64,000 nt of DNA, taken from NCBI GenBank assembly GCA_944321295.1, contig CALUKU010000004.1, positions 42,910 through 106,909 on the forward strand, written 5' to 3'. Source of the stretch: an uncultured Prevotella sp. GTDB lineage: Bacteria > Bacteroidota > Bacteroidia > Bacteroidales > Bacteroidaceae. Below, piece by piece: positions 49,503-58,108 of the stretch (within the stretch, counting starts at the first letter, position 1; each line of letters begins with the position of its first letter). The position numbers and the translations under genes are program-made. The notes under the pieces were generated by a model, which did not search any database, was not told the DNA's origin, and saw nothing but the letters and a program-made list of their open reading frames with translations.

Positions 49503-51707
49503 ATGAGAAAGTTTTTTGTCATGTGCGCGGCCTTGTTTGCCTGCGCATGCGTTTCGGCAGCAGACGGCGCGCCAAGCCTGAAGGAGATAGCCGACGGCGA
49601 GTTTGCGGCCGAGTACTTGAGGGCCGTCACGCCGCTTGAGGACGGCGAGAGTTACGCCATGCTGAGCAGCGACGGCAAGAGAGTGGAGAAGTATTCTTAC
49701 AAGACGGGCCGGCAGGTCGGCGTATTGTTCGACGCCGCAAATACCGTGGGCGAGAGCGTGGACCGCATAGACGGTTACGTGATGAGTCCCGACGGCACGA
49801 AGATGCTCGTGCAGACGGCGACGCGGAGAATATACCGCCGCTCGTTCACTGCTGAGTATTATATTTATCACATTGACGACCGCAGGCTTGAGCGGTTGTC
49901 GGAGAACGGTCCGCAGCAGGCTCCCGTGTGGTCGCCCGACGGCTTGAAGGTGGCCTTCGTACGCGAAAATAACATATACCTTATAAAGTTGCTTTACGGC
50001 AACTCTGAGAGCCAGGTGACGAAAGACGGTAAGCGCAACGAAGTAATCAACGGCGTGCCCGACTGGGTCAACGAGGAGGAGTTCGGGCTGAGCAGCGCCC
50101 TGACGTTCAACGCCGACGGCTCAATGCTTTGCTGGGTGAGGTACGACGAGTCGGAGGTGCGGATGTTCTCGCTCCAGACATACAAGGGCATGGCGCCCGA
50201 GTATAAGGACTTCTCGGTATATCCCGGCGCTTACGCATATAAGTATCCTAAGGCAGGCGAGGCGAACTCGAAGGTGTCTGTCATGAGCTTCGACATCCAG
50301 TCGCGGCAGACGCGCACGATGCAGTTGCCCTTGGACGCCGACGGATACATACCGAGGATAAAGCCGACGTCAGACGCGGAGAAGATAATCGTTTATACGA
50401 TGAACCGCCACCAGGATAACTTAAGGCTGTATGCCGCCAACCCGCGCAGCACGGTGTGCAAGTTGCTCATCGACGAGAACATACCTAAATATGTTAATTG
50501 GACGGTGTTGTCTGACATAAAGATAACCGACAACCACATCCTTTTCCCGAGCGACCGCACGGGTTACATGCAGTTGTATCTGTATAACCTCAACGGACAG
50601 CTGCAGCGCCGCATCACCAATACCGGCTATGACGTTACCGCCGTTTACGGCTACGACGAGCGCACAGGGGCTACGTATTACCAAGCGGCAAGCCAGAACG
50701 CAATGAGCCGTGAGGTGTTCGTTACACTGAAGAACGGCAAGACTAAGCGCCTGACGCCGACCGACGGTTGGAACGACGCCGTGTTCAGCAAGGGCTTCAA
50801 GTATTTCGTCAATACCTGGAGTGACTGCAACACGCCTTTCGAGTTCTCAATTTTCGACAATTCGGGAAAGAAGGTTACCTCGCTGCTCGACAACAAGGCT
50901 CTGAAAGAAAAGCTCTCGCACTACGGTCTGCCGGCCAAGGAGTTCTTTACATTCAAGACGTCCGAGGGCGTTGAGCTTAACGGAGTGATGATAAAGCCTT
51001 CTGGATTTGACCCAAGCAAGAAGTATCCCGTAATAATGTGGCAGTATGGCGGCCCCGGCAGCCAGCAGGTTGTTAACTCATGGAACATCGGTTCGATGGG
51101 GCAGGGCGCCATTCTTGACGAATATCTTGCGCAGCAAGGATTCATTCTCGTTTGCGTTGACGGACGAGGCACGGGCGGACGCGGCTCAGACTTCGAGAAG
51201 TGCACTTATCTTAAGCTCGGCGACCTGGAGTCGAAAGACCAGGTTGAAACGGCACTTTACCTCGGCACGCTGCCTTACGTCGACAAGGACAACATCGGTA
51301 TTTGGGGATGGAGCTTCGGCGGCTTCAACACGTTGATGAGCATGAGCGACGGCCGCGGCGTGTTCAAGGCCGGTGTTGCCGTTGCCGCGCCTACCGACTG
51401 GCGATATTATGACACCGTGTATACCGAGCGTTACATGCGTACTCCGAAAGAGAACCCCTCTGGATATGACATCAATCCGATAAAGCGCGCAGGCAACTTG
51501 CACGGAGCTTTGCTCATTTGCCACGGATTGGCTGACGACAACGTGCATCCGCAGAACCTCTTCGAGTACACCGAGGCACTGGTGCAGGCCGACAAGGACT
51601 TCAAGATGAACGTTTACACGAACCGCAACCACAGCATATTCGGCGGCAATACGCGCAACCATCTCTACCGCCAGATTGCCCGTTTCTTTACTGACAACTT
51701 AAAATAA
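49503..51707 (+). CDS. dipeptidyl peptidase IV-type S9 serine peptidase
   Basis: 734 residues from MRKFFVMCAALFACACVSAA, a signal peptide; an in-frame ATG upstream overlaps the divergent gene and is rejected. An eight-bladed propeller (about 30-470; GYVMSPDGTKMLVQTATRRI, QQAPVWSPDGLKVAFVRENN with the VNEEEFGLSSAL glutamate loop) precedes the hydrolase: YGGPGSQQV, GIWGWSFGGFN with Ser604, LADDNVH with the aspartate, RNHSIFGG with the histidine. It removes X-Pro dipeptides in the periplasm for peptide use. Followed after 23 bases by the DUF4861 gene. Confidence 0.94.
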   Translation: MRKFFVMCAALFACACVSAADGAPSLKEIADGEFAAEYLRAVTPLEDGESYAMLSSDGKRVEKYSYKTGRQVGVLFDAANTVGESVDRIDGYVMSPDGTKMLVQTATRRIYRRSFTAEYYIYHIDDRRLERLSENGPQQAPVWSPDGLKVAFVRENNIYLIKLLYGNSESQVTKDGKRNEVINGVPDWVNEEEFGLSSALTFNADGSMLCWVRYDESEVRMFSLQTYKGMAPEYKDFSVYPGAYAYKYPKAGEANSKVSVMSFDIQSRQTRTMQLPLDADGYIPRIKPTSDAEKIIVYTMNRHQDNLRLYAANPRSTVCKLLIDENIPKYVNWTVLSDIKITDNHILFPSDRTGYMQLYLYNLNGQLQRRITNTGYDVTAVYGYDERTGATYYQAASQNAMSREVFVTLKNGKTKRLTPTDGWNDAVFSKGFKYFVNTWSDCNTPFEFSIFDNSGKKVTSLLDNKALKEKLSHYGLPAKEFFTFKTSEGVELNGVMIKPSGFDPSKKYPVIMWQYGGPGSQQVVNSWNIGSMGQGAILDEYLAQQGFILVCVDGRGTGGRGSDFEKCTYLKLGDLESKDQVETALYLGTLPYVDKDNIGIWGWSFGGFNTLMSMSDGRGVFKAGVAVAAPTDWRYYDTVYTERYMRTPKENPSGYDINPIKRAGNLHGALLICHGLADDNVHPQNLFEYTEALVQADKDFKMNVYTNRNHSIFGGNTRNHLYRQIARFFTDNLK

Positions 51708-51730
51708 ACACTTAATTTATACTAAAGCAC

Positions 51731-52957
51731 ATGAGAAAAACATCTAAATCAGTATTGTTTTTGGCGCTCGGCATGATGCTTGCGCCCGTTTCGGCCATTG
51801 CCGACAACGTAACGATAACCGTCACTAATGCTGACGGCGTGCAGCGCCAGGAGCTGGCCGAGGTGCCCGTCAGCGACGTGTACGCTAAGCTCGGTATCGC
51901 TAAAGGCGAGCCCTTCATCGTCAAGAACGCCCTCGGGCAGCAGGTTGCTTATCAGGTAACGTATGACGGCAAGCTGCTCATCGACGCCAGTGTGCGTCCT
52001 GGTGGCACGGCCGATTTTACCATTGCGCCCGGAACGCCGAAACCAATGAAGACCGTAGTGTGTGGCAGACAGTATCCTGAGCGTGTCGACGACATCGCAT
52101 GGGAGAACGATCGCACGGCCTATCGTGTGTACGGACCGGCCCTGCAGCGCACCGGCGAGCGTGCCTTCGGCATAGACGTATGGGTGAAGAACACGCCCGA
52201 CCTTGAGGTGGAGAAGCGTTACGACACCGAATTGTCGAACCATCCGAAGATTGAAGAGCTGAAAAAAGCCGGCAAGACGGCCGAGGCCCTTGAGATGGAG
52301 CAGGCCACAACTTATCATTACGACCATGGCTACGGCCTCGACTGCTACAAGGTCGGCCCAACCCTCGGCTGTGGCGCACCTGCCCTTATGCAGGCCGGCG
52401 AGATGGTAATGCCTTACTGTTACAAGACGTACAAGATACTTGACAACGGGCCGCTGCGCTTCACCGTACAGCTTGACTACAACCCGTTTGACATCGCCGG
52501 CGACAAGAACGTTGTAGAGCACCGCATCATCAGCTGTGACAAAGGCAGTAACTTCAACAAGATGACCGTATGGTATGAAGGTCTGACAAAGCCCTGCGAC
52601 ATGGCAGCCGGCGTGGTTCTCCACAGCGAGGACACCAAGAGCGTTGTCTACGGCAAGGATTACGTGCTCTACGCAGACCCTACGGATAATCCTACCAAGC
52701 AGAATTTCCAGATTTACGTGGGAGTGTTGTTCCCTGGCGACGTCAAGGAAGTGAAAGAGATGATGTACGCTGCGCCCGAGAATGGCAATGCCGGCCATGG
52801 CGTGGGTATCGTCGCTTACAAGCCTGGAGAGAAGTACACCTACTACTTCGGCTCGGCATGGAGCAAGAACGACGTCCGCACGCTTAATGAGTGGAAGCTT
52901 CGGGCAGAGGAAACGCTCAATGCCCTGCGCTCACCGTTGAAGGCCGTCATCAAGTAA
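51731..52957 (+). CDS. DUF4861 exported protein
   Basis: 408 residues with a signal peptide (SVLFLALGMMLAPVSAIADN). AELAEVPVSDVYAKLGIAKG-like N-terminal strand region, DDIAWENDRTAYRVYGPALQ, DYHHGYGLDCYKVG-like DHGYGLDCYKVGPTLGCG and YNPFDIAGDKNVVEHRIIS match DUF4861, a family found mainly in polysaccharide-degrading loci of Bacteroidetes. A role in uronate or pectin breakdown is likely from family habit and the nearby hexuronate genes, but the reaction is unknown. It is co-transcribed with the DPP4-type peptidase. Confidence 0.85.
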   Translation: MRKTSKSVLFLALGMMLAPVSAIADNVTITVTNADGVQRQELAEVPVSDVYAKLGIAKGEPFIVKNALGQQVAYQVTYDGKLLIDASVRPGGTADFTIAPGTPKPMKTVVCGRQYPERVDDIAWENDRTAYRVYGPALQRTGERAFGIDVWVKNTPDLEVEKRYDTELSNHPKIEELKKAGKTAEALEMEQATTYHYDHGYGLDCYKVGPTLGCGAPALMQAGEMVMPYCYKTYKILDNGPLRFTVQLDYNPFDIAGDKNVVEHRIISCDKGSNFNKMTVWYEGLTKPCDMAAGVVLHSEDTKSVVYGKDYVLYADPTDNPTKQNFQIYVGVLFPGDVKEVKEMMYAAPENGNAGHGVGIVAYKPGEKYTYYFGSAWSKNDVRTLNEWKLRAEETLNALRSPLKAVIK

Positions 52958-52975
52958 TACGGCTTTGACTTTCCT

Positions 52976-53012
52976 GCCGCGCGATGGTGCAAACCGTCGC
53001 GCGGCAATACCT
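52976..53012 (+). terminator. hairpin after DUF4861
   Basis: GCCGCGCGATGG and CCGTCGCGCGGC pair; the following sequence (AATACCTTTTG) is only weakly T-rich, so it may be a stabilising hairpin rather than a full terminator. Confidence 0.5.
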
Positions 53013-53054
53013 TTTGACTGAAAAACATTTAACTTATTACTAAAATCTAATAAG

Positions 53055-54668
53055 ATGAAAAAGTTATTATTAGGCGATGAAGCCATCGCCCAGGCGGCCA
53101 TAGACGCCGGCCTGAGCGGCGTTTACGCTTATCCGGGCACGCCGTCGACCGAGATTACGGAGTACATCCAGAATTCGCCGGCCGCCAAGGAGCGTAACAT
53201 CCATAGGCGCTGGTCTGTGAACGAGAAGACCGCCATGGAGGAAGCTCTCGGCATGTCGTTCATGGGCAAGCGTGCTTTAGTGTGCATGAAACATGTCGGA
53301 CTGAACGTGTGCGCCGACCCCTTTGTCAACTCGGCCATGACAGGCACCAATGGCGGACTTATCGTCCTCGTGGCCGACGACCCCTCGATGCACTCCTCGC
53401 AGAACGAGCAGGACAGCCGTTTCTATGCCAAGTTCGCGATGATACCCTGCCTTGAGCCTTCAAGCCAGCAAGAGGCCTACGACATGGTGCACTTCGCTTT
53501 CGACTACAGCGAGCGCATGCATCTGCCTGTGCTTATGCGTGTCACCACGCGAATGGCGCACAGCCGTGCCGTGGTGGAAATCGCTGACAATCCGAAAGAC
53601 CAGAACGCCATGAACTACGAGGCGAAGGCTGCCGACTGGGTGCTGCTGCCCGCCATGGCGCGCAGACGTAACGACATAGTCACGGCGCAGCAGAAAGACC
53701 TCGAAACGGACGCCGTCGAGAGCCGTTTCAACAGCTATACTGACGCCGCAGACCATTCTCTCGGAATCATAACGGGCGGCATTGGCATTAACTATCTTAA
53801 CGAGTGCTATCCCGACGGGTGTCCTTATCCCGTGCTGAAAATCAGCCATTATCCGTTGCCTAAGGACCTTATGCGCCGCATGACACGTGAGTGCGACGCC
53901 GTGATGGTAATCGAGGAGGGCCAGCCCTTCATCGAAGACATCCTCAACGGAGTAATGCCCGGCGACGCCGTGATAAAGGGCAAGTTCACGGGTGACCTGC
54001 CCCGCACTGGCGAACTTAATCCCGACATCGTGAAGAAAGCACTCGGCGTGAAGACGGGCGAATGTTACGCCCCGAGCGAGAACATCGTTCCGCGTCCGCC
54101 CGCCCTCTGCCAGGGCTGCGGCCACAGGGATGTTTACGCTGCCCTCAACGAGGTTTTGGAGGATTATCCCAACGCCCGCGTGTTCGGCGACATCGGCTGT
54201 TACACGCTCGGCGCGCTACCGCCGTATAAGGCGTTGAACTCCACCGTCGACATGGGAGCCAGCATTACGATGGCAAAGGGAGCGTCGGACGCCGGCCAAT
54301 GGCCTGCCGTAGCCGTCATCGGCGACTCAACGTTCACCCACTCTGGCATTACCGGCCTGCTTGACGCCATCAACGAGAACGCCGACATAACGGTGATTAT
54401 AAGCGACAACCTGACTACCGCCATGACAGGCGGACAAGACTCGGCCGGCACCAACAAGCTTGAGGCCATCTGCCGCGGACTGGGCCTTGACGCCGCCCAC
54501 CTTAAGACCGTGGTGCCGCTGCCCAAGAATATGGCGGAGATAAAGCAAATCCTGCGTGACGAGATTGAATACCACGGCACCAGCGTGATAATACCCTGCC
54601 GCGAGTGCATGCAGACATTGCAAAGACATTTAAGGGAGAAGAAAAAGAAGGAGGAACAAGCAAAATGA
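53055..54668 (+). CDS. iorA: indolepyruvate ferredoxin oxidoreductase, alpha subunit
   Basis: 537 residues. Pyruvate:ferredoxin-type domain (LSGVYAYPGTPSTEITEYIQ, WSVNEKTAMEEALGMSFMGK, MKHVGLNVCADPF) then the TPP-binding domain (LCQGCGHRDVYAALNEVLED, DIGCYTLGALPPYKALNSTV, VIGDSTFTHSGITGLLDAIN with the metal-binding GDSTF). It converts arylpyruvates plus CoA to aryl-acetyl-CoA with reduction of ferredoxin, or runs in reverse. The C-terminal two-cluster ferredoxin domain found in archaeal IorA is missing: after PCRECMQTLQ there is only a lysine-rich tail. Confidence 0.93.
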   Translation: MKKLLLGDEAIAQAAIDAGLSGVYAYPGTPSTEITEYIQNSPAAKERNIHRRWSVNEKTAMEEALGMSFMGKRALVCMKHVGLNVCADPFVNSAMTGTNGGLIVLVADDPSMHSSQNEQDSRFYAKFAMIPCLEPSSQQEAYDMVHFAFDYSERMHLPVLMRVTTRMAHSRAVVEIADNPKDQNAMNYEAKAADWVLLPAMARRRNDIVTAQQKDLETDAVESRFNSYTDAADHSLGIITGGIGINYLNECYPDGCPYPVLKISHYPLPKDLMRRMTRECDAVMVIEEGQPFIEDILNGVMPGDAVIKGKFTGDLPRTGELNPDIVKKALGVKTGECYAPSENIVPRPPALCQGCGHRDVYAALNEVLEDYPNARVFGDIGCYTLGALPPYKALNSTVDMGASITMAKGASDAGQWPAVAVIGDSTFTHSGITGLLDAINENADITVIISDNLTTAMTGGQDSAGTNKLEAICRGLGLDAAHLKTVVPLPKNMAEIKQILRDEIEYHGTSVIIPCRECMQTLQRHLREKKKKEEQAK

Positions 54669-55240
54669 AAACAGACATTATTCTTTGCGGCGTCGGGGGA
54701 CAAGGTATCCTCTCGATAGCCACCATCATAGGCGAGGCCGCGATTAGCGAAGGCCTTTACATCAAGCAGGCCGAGGTGCACGGGATGTCGCAGCGCGGAG
54801 GCGACGTGCAGAGCAACCTGCGCATTTCGTCAGAGCCGATACACAGCGACCTGATACCCCTCGGCAGCGCGGACGTCATCATCTCGATGGAGCCGATGGA
54901 GGCCCTGCGCTACCTGCCTTACCTTAACAAGGAAAAGGGCTGGATTATCACGTCGAGCGTGCCTTTCGTCAACATTCCGAATTATCCCGACATGGACGCC
55001 GTCAAGGCAGAGTACGCAGGGATGGAGCACACCGTGGCCATAGACATAGAGCAGCTGGCCAAGGACAACGGGGTGCCGCGCTCGGCCAACGTGATACTGC
55101 TCGGAGCCGCGCTGAAGGCCATAGGTCTTGAGTACGACAAGATAGAGAACGCCATACGCCGCGTGTTCGGCCGCAAGGGCGAGAGCGTTGTCGAGGCGAA
55201 CATCAAGGCCCTTGCCATCGGCGCCAAATGCGGCGAGTGA
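54665..55240 (+). CDS. iorB: indolepyruvate ferredoxin oxidoreductase, beta subunit
   Basis: 191 residues. KTDIILCGVGGQGILSIATI and VHGMSQRGGDVQSNLRIS are the gamma-type domain signatures, and SADVIISMEPMEALRYLPYL follows. It forms a complex with IorA. The ATG at 54665 overlaps the iorA stop (ATGA), which decides the start over an upstream in-frame ATG at 54605. The aminotransferase gene starts 41 bases downstream. Confidence 0.95.
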   Translation: MKTDIILCGVGGQGILSIATIIGEAAISEGLYIKQAEVHGMSQRGGDVQSNLRISSEPIHSDLIPLGSADVIISMEPMEALRYLPYLNKEKGWIITSSVPFVNIPNYPDMDAVKAEYAGMEHTVAIDIEQLAKDNGVPRSANVILLGAALKAIGLEYDKIENAIRRVFGRKGESVVEANIKALAIGAKCGE

Positions 55241-55281
55241 GCAGGGACGACAGTAAGAATGACTAAAAACAATCACGACAA

Positions 55282-56595
55282 ATGCAGCAGACACCTATAA
55301 GAAAAGAGTTGGTCGACGGCGCCATCTGCGACTTCGGCATACAAGACTTCGAGAAGGCCACCATACGCGAGGTGAAGTCAGTGGCCGCCTACGCCGAGAA
55401 GGAGTCTGGCGTAGAGTTCATAAAGCTCGAGATGGGCATACCCGGCCTGCCCGCGTCGCAGGTGGGAGTAGACGCCCAGGTGGAGGCACTGCGCGCAGGC
55501 ATAGCGCACTCTTACCCCGACATACAGGGCTACCCGGCCCTTAAGGCCGAGGCGTCGCGCTTCGTCAAGGCGTTCATCGGCGTCGACGTCGCCGCTGAGG
55601 GCTGCGTGCCCGTGTGCGGAAGCATGCAGGGCACGTTTGCGGCTTTCCTGACGTGCTCGCAGGCCGACCGCCGCAAGGACACCGTGCTGTTCATCGACCC
55701 AGGGTTCCCCGTGCAGAAGATGCAGCTGCAGGTGCTCGGCGTCAAGTACGAAACGTTCGACGTCTACGACTACCGCGGCCCGCGGCTCGGGCAGAAGCTT
55801 GAGGAATACCTCAGCAGGGGCAACGTCTGCGCCATAGTGTACAGCAACCCGAACAATCCCTCTTGGATTTGCTTCAACGAGGACGAGCTGAAGACCATCG
55901 GCGGGCTTGCCGAAAAGTATGACACGATAGTCATGGAGGACCTGGCCTACTTTGCCATGGACTTCCGCAAGCAGCTCAGCACGCCGTTTGAGCCTCCCTT
56001 CCAGGCCACCGTGGCGCGCTATACCGACAACTACATGCTGTTCATCAGCGGCAGCAAGGCTTTCAGTTACGCCGGCGAGAGGATAGGCGTGGCCTGCATA
56101 GGCGACAAGCTTTTCCACCGCCACTATGCCGACCTCGACGCGCGCTACGAAGGCCTGCCCTTCGGCCTGGTTTACTCCACGCGCATGCTCTACGCCCTCT
56201 CGTCGGGCACCAGCCACAGCGCCCAGTATGCCATGGCGGCCATGCTGAAGGCCGCGGCCGACGGCACCTATGACTTCAGGGCCGAGATAAGCGTCTACGG
56301 CGAGCGCGCCCGCAAGATGAAGGACATCTTCAAGCGCCACGGCTTTTACATCGTCTACGACAAAGACCTTGACGAAGACATAGCCGACGGTTTCTACTTC
56401 ACCATCGGCTACCCGGGCATGACGGGCGGCGAGCTGGCCCACGAACTGATGTACTACGGCGTCAGCGCCATCTGCCTGGTAACCACCGGCAGCCGGCAGA
56501 ACGGCCTGCGCGTGTGCACGTCATTCGTTGAGGACAGGCAGCTCGAAGAGCTTGACAGGCGAATGGCCGTCTTCCACGAGAACAACCCGCGCTGA
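55282..56595 (+). CDS. class I/II aminotransferase next to iorAB
   Basis: 437 residues. EMGIPGLPASQVGVDAQVEA is the substrate loop, IAHSYPDIQGYPALKAEASR the aldehyde-domain start, IVYSNPNNPSWICFNEDELK the pyridine-ring contact (the usual NPxNPTG region reads NPNNPSW), and LFISGSKAFSYAGERIGVAC holds the Schiff-base Lys259. Together with IorAB it would interconvert aromatic amino acids and arylpyruvates, which IorAB takes to aryl-acetyl-CoA and ferredoxin. Substrate specificity is inferred from the operon only. A terminator lies 33 bases downstream. Confidence 0.9.
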   Translation: MQQTPIRKELVDGAICDFGIQDFEKATIREVKSVAAYAEKESGVEFIKLEMGIPGLPASQVGVDAQVEALRAGIAHSYPDIQGYPALKAEASRFVKAFIGVDVAAEGCVPVCGSMQGTFAAFLTCSQADRRKDTVLFIDPGFPVQKMQLQVLGVKYETFDVYDYRGPRLGQKLEEYLSRGNVCAIVYSNPNNPSWICFNEDELKTIGGLAEKYDTIVMEDLAYFAMDFRKQLSTPFEPPFQATVARYTDNYMLFISGSKAFSYAGERIGVACIGDKLFHRHYADLDARYEGLPFGLVYSTRMLYALSSGTSHSAQYAMAAMLKAAADGTYDFRAEISVYGERARKMKDIFKRHGFYIVYDKDLDEDIADGFYFTIGYPGMTGGELAHELMYYGVSAICLVTTGSRQNGLRVCTSFVEDRQLEELDRRMAVFHENNPR

Positions 56596-56628
56596 CGCCC
56601 CAGAGGGCGGCCGCCGCGGCAAACATGA

Positions 56629-56666
56629 AAAGGCCTCCTTCCGTCACCGGAAGGAGGCCTTCTTTG
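56629..56666 (+). terminator. terminator after the ior operon
   Basis: AAAAGGCCTCCTTCCG, loop TCAC, CGGAAGGAGGCCTTCTTT: a strong, nearly perfect stem that also faces the leftward HU-like gene ending at 56712. Confidence 0.92.
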
Positions 56667-56711
56667 CATTGTCGCAAGACGTCGCGGCCCTTGCGGCCAC
56701 GGCCCGCGGGA

Positions 56712-57170
56712 TTAAGGCTCCTGGCTCTCGTCGTCGCCGCCGTCGCTCAGCGAATACTCGCCAAGCTCCTCGAACTCGATGTCGCGCAGCGCCGCGGCCG
56801 TCCGCGTGCGTGTTCCTGCCGACACGGTGTCGATGGTTTCGGGTTTGAAGACGATGTGCGAGCCTCTAAGGTTCTTGGTTACCGACCAGTCCGCGCTGCT
56901 GTCAGCAGGACCGGAGGACATCCCCACCTTGAACGAACCGATACCGTCGATAATCACGCGGTTGCCGTCGAGCAATTCTTCGCGTAACACTTCTGACAGC
57001 TCCTGCAGCACCGCCGTCACGTCCGACTTCTTCATTGAGCAATTGCGCTGAATCTTCTCGGCGATCTGCTCGGTGCTAACTACGTTACTAACTACGGTCC
57101 TTGCGTACCATTTACCGCTGAAAGCGCTCGTTCTACGCTTGTCTTGGTACAATTTAAATTTAACTGACAT
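56712..57170 (-). CDS. HU-like DNA-binding protein, stand-alone paralogue
   Basis: 152 residues. FKLYQDKRRTSAFSGKWYAR, SDVTAVLQELSEVLREELLD and NRVIIDGIGSFKVGMSSGP align with the HU-like protein of the island (15647-16150), and an acidic tail (LSDGGDDESQEP) closes it. Nucleoid-type DNA binding is expected. It has its own excellent promoter at 57215-57246 and no operon partners. Confidence 0.88.
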   Translation of the reverse strand: MSVKFKLYQDKRRTSAFSGKWYARTVVSNVVSTEQIAEKIQRNCSMKKSDVTAVLQELSEVLREELLDGNRVIIDGIGSFKVGMSSGPADSSADWSVTKNLRGSHIVFKPETIDTVSAGTRTRTAAALRDIEFEELGEYSLSDGGDDESQEP

Positions 57171-57214
57171 AATTTTAAAAATTTAATTGTGAAACTTGTA
57201 TGTCTAACTCACTG

Positions 57215-57246
57215 CAAAGATAGAACTTGTTTCCGACACTGCCAAA
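57215..57246 (-). promoter_or_regulatory. promoter of the stand-alone HU-like gene
   Basis: On the minus strand TTTG (57246-57243), 20 bases, TATCTTTG (57222-57215). About 40 bases of leader. Confidence 0.85.
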
Positions 57247-58049
57247 GGTTTGCTTAAGAATTTAGTGTTATAGTTTGTTAAATCCACCTAATTGCTTGAC
57301 AATCTGTCAATTGGCATTTCGGGCGGTTTCGGTGTGCTGTCGGGGCTTCTTCACCTTGCCGTGGCGGACGGCGGCGGTGGCTGCCGCGTGAGTCGTCGGT
57401 GCTGCGTAGGCGGCCCGTAGGTCGCCGTGTCGCCGAATGTCGGCGTTTGCTTATGTTTTGGTTTTGCTTGAGCTTGCTGAGGGGTGGCGGCCTGCGCCAG
57501 ACGTCCGCCGGGTGGCCGTTATGTTGTTTTCGGGGTGTTTTTTCGGTCGTAAAATGCGGCATTTGTAAAACGCTGAGTTTCAGTGTTTTCTGATGAACGG
57601 TTAAATTTTATTATTCGTGCGCTTGCCCGCTGCTTTCCGGCGGGTAAGCTTTTGCCTGTCGGGAGCTAAGCTTTCGGCCTCCGGCGGGTAAGCTTTCGAC
57701 GGTCGGGAGCTTAGCTTCCTGAAACCAAGAGCTAAGCTTTCTGCCATACGGGGCTACGGGTAGTCGTCGTGGAGGGCTGGCACGGAATTCGAAAAGGCGT
57801 GTTTTGTAATGTACGGATGGCAAACGGCGTGTTAATAAAACCTACTTTGCACCGCTTGACGGAATTCGTGTTTTTGACGTTTTGACGGCTGTTTGCCGTT
57901 TTTACTTACTTTTTGCAAAACGCCGACGGCCGCGTTTCTTACGCCTTGAGGCTGGCGCCCGGCGGCTTGCCGACGTGATGTCATGCTTTTGCGGGGCTGT
58001 AATCCGTGCCGGTGGGTCAAGCCGTGGGCGCGCTTGGCGTAAGGGCATG
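57247..58049. other. gene-free region between the HU-like gene and glyA
   Basis: No supported gene; several GC-rich open frames on both strands lack any family features. It holds the AAGCTT hairpin field (57635-57755) and, near 57840-57900, a TTGACGTTTTGACGG-type word. Confidence 0.6.
57635..57755. repeat. AAGCTTACC hairpin field, copy 2
   Basis: GGCGGGTAAGCTTTTGCC, TCGGGAGCTAAGCTTTCGGC, GGCGGGTAAGCTTTCGACGG, TCGGGAGCTTAGCTTCC and AGCTAAGCTTTCTGCC follow each other, each self-complementary around AAGCTT. It matches the field at 40990-41110. Confidence 0.75.
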
Positions 58050-58086
58050 AAAAAAGCGCGGCGGCAGCCTAAGCTGCGCGCCGCGC
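58050..58086 (-). terminator. terminator of glyA
   Basis: Read on the minus strand: GCGCGGCG, loop, CGCCGCGC then six T. It lies 23 bases after the glyA stop. Confidence 0.88.
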
Positions 58087-58108
58087 CCAAACATACGTAT
58101 ATAGTGGT

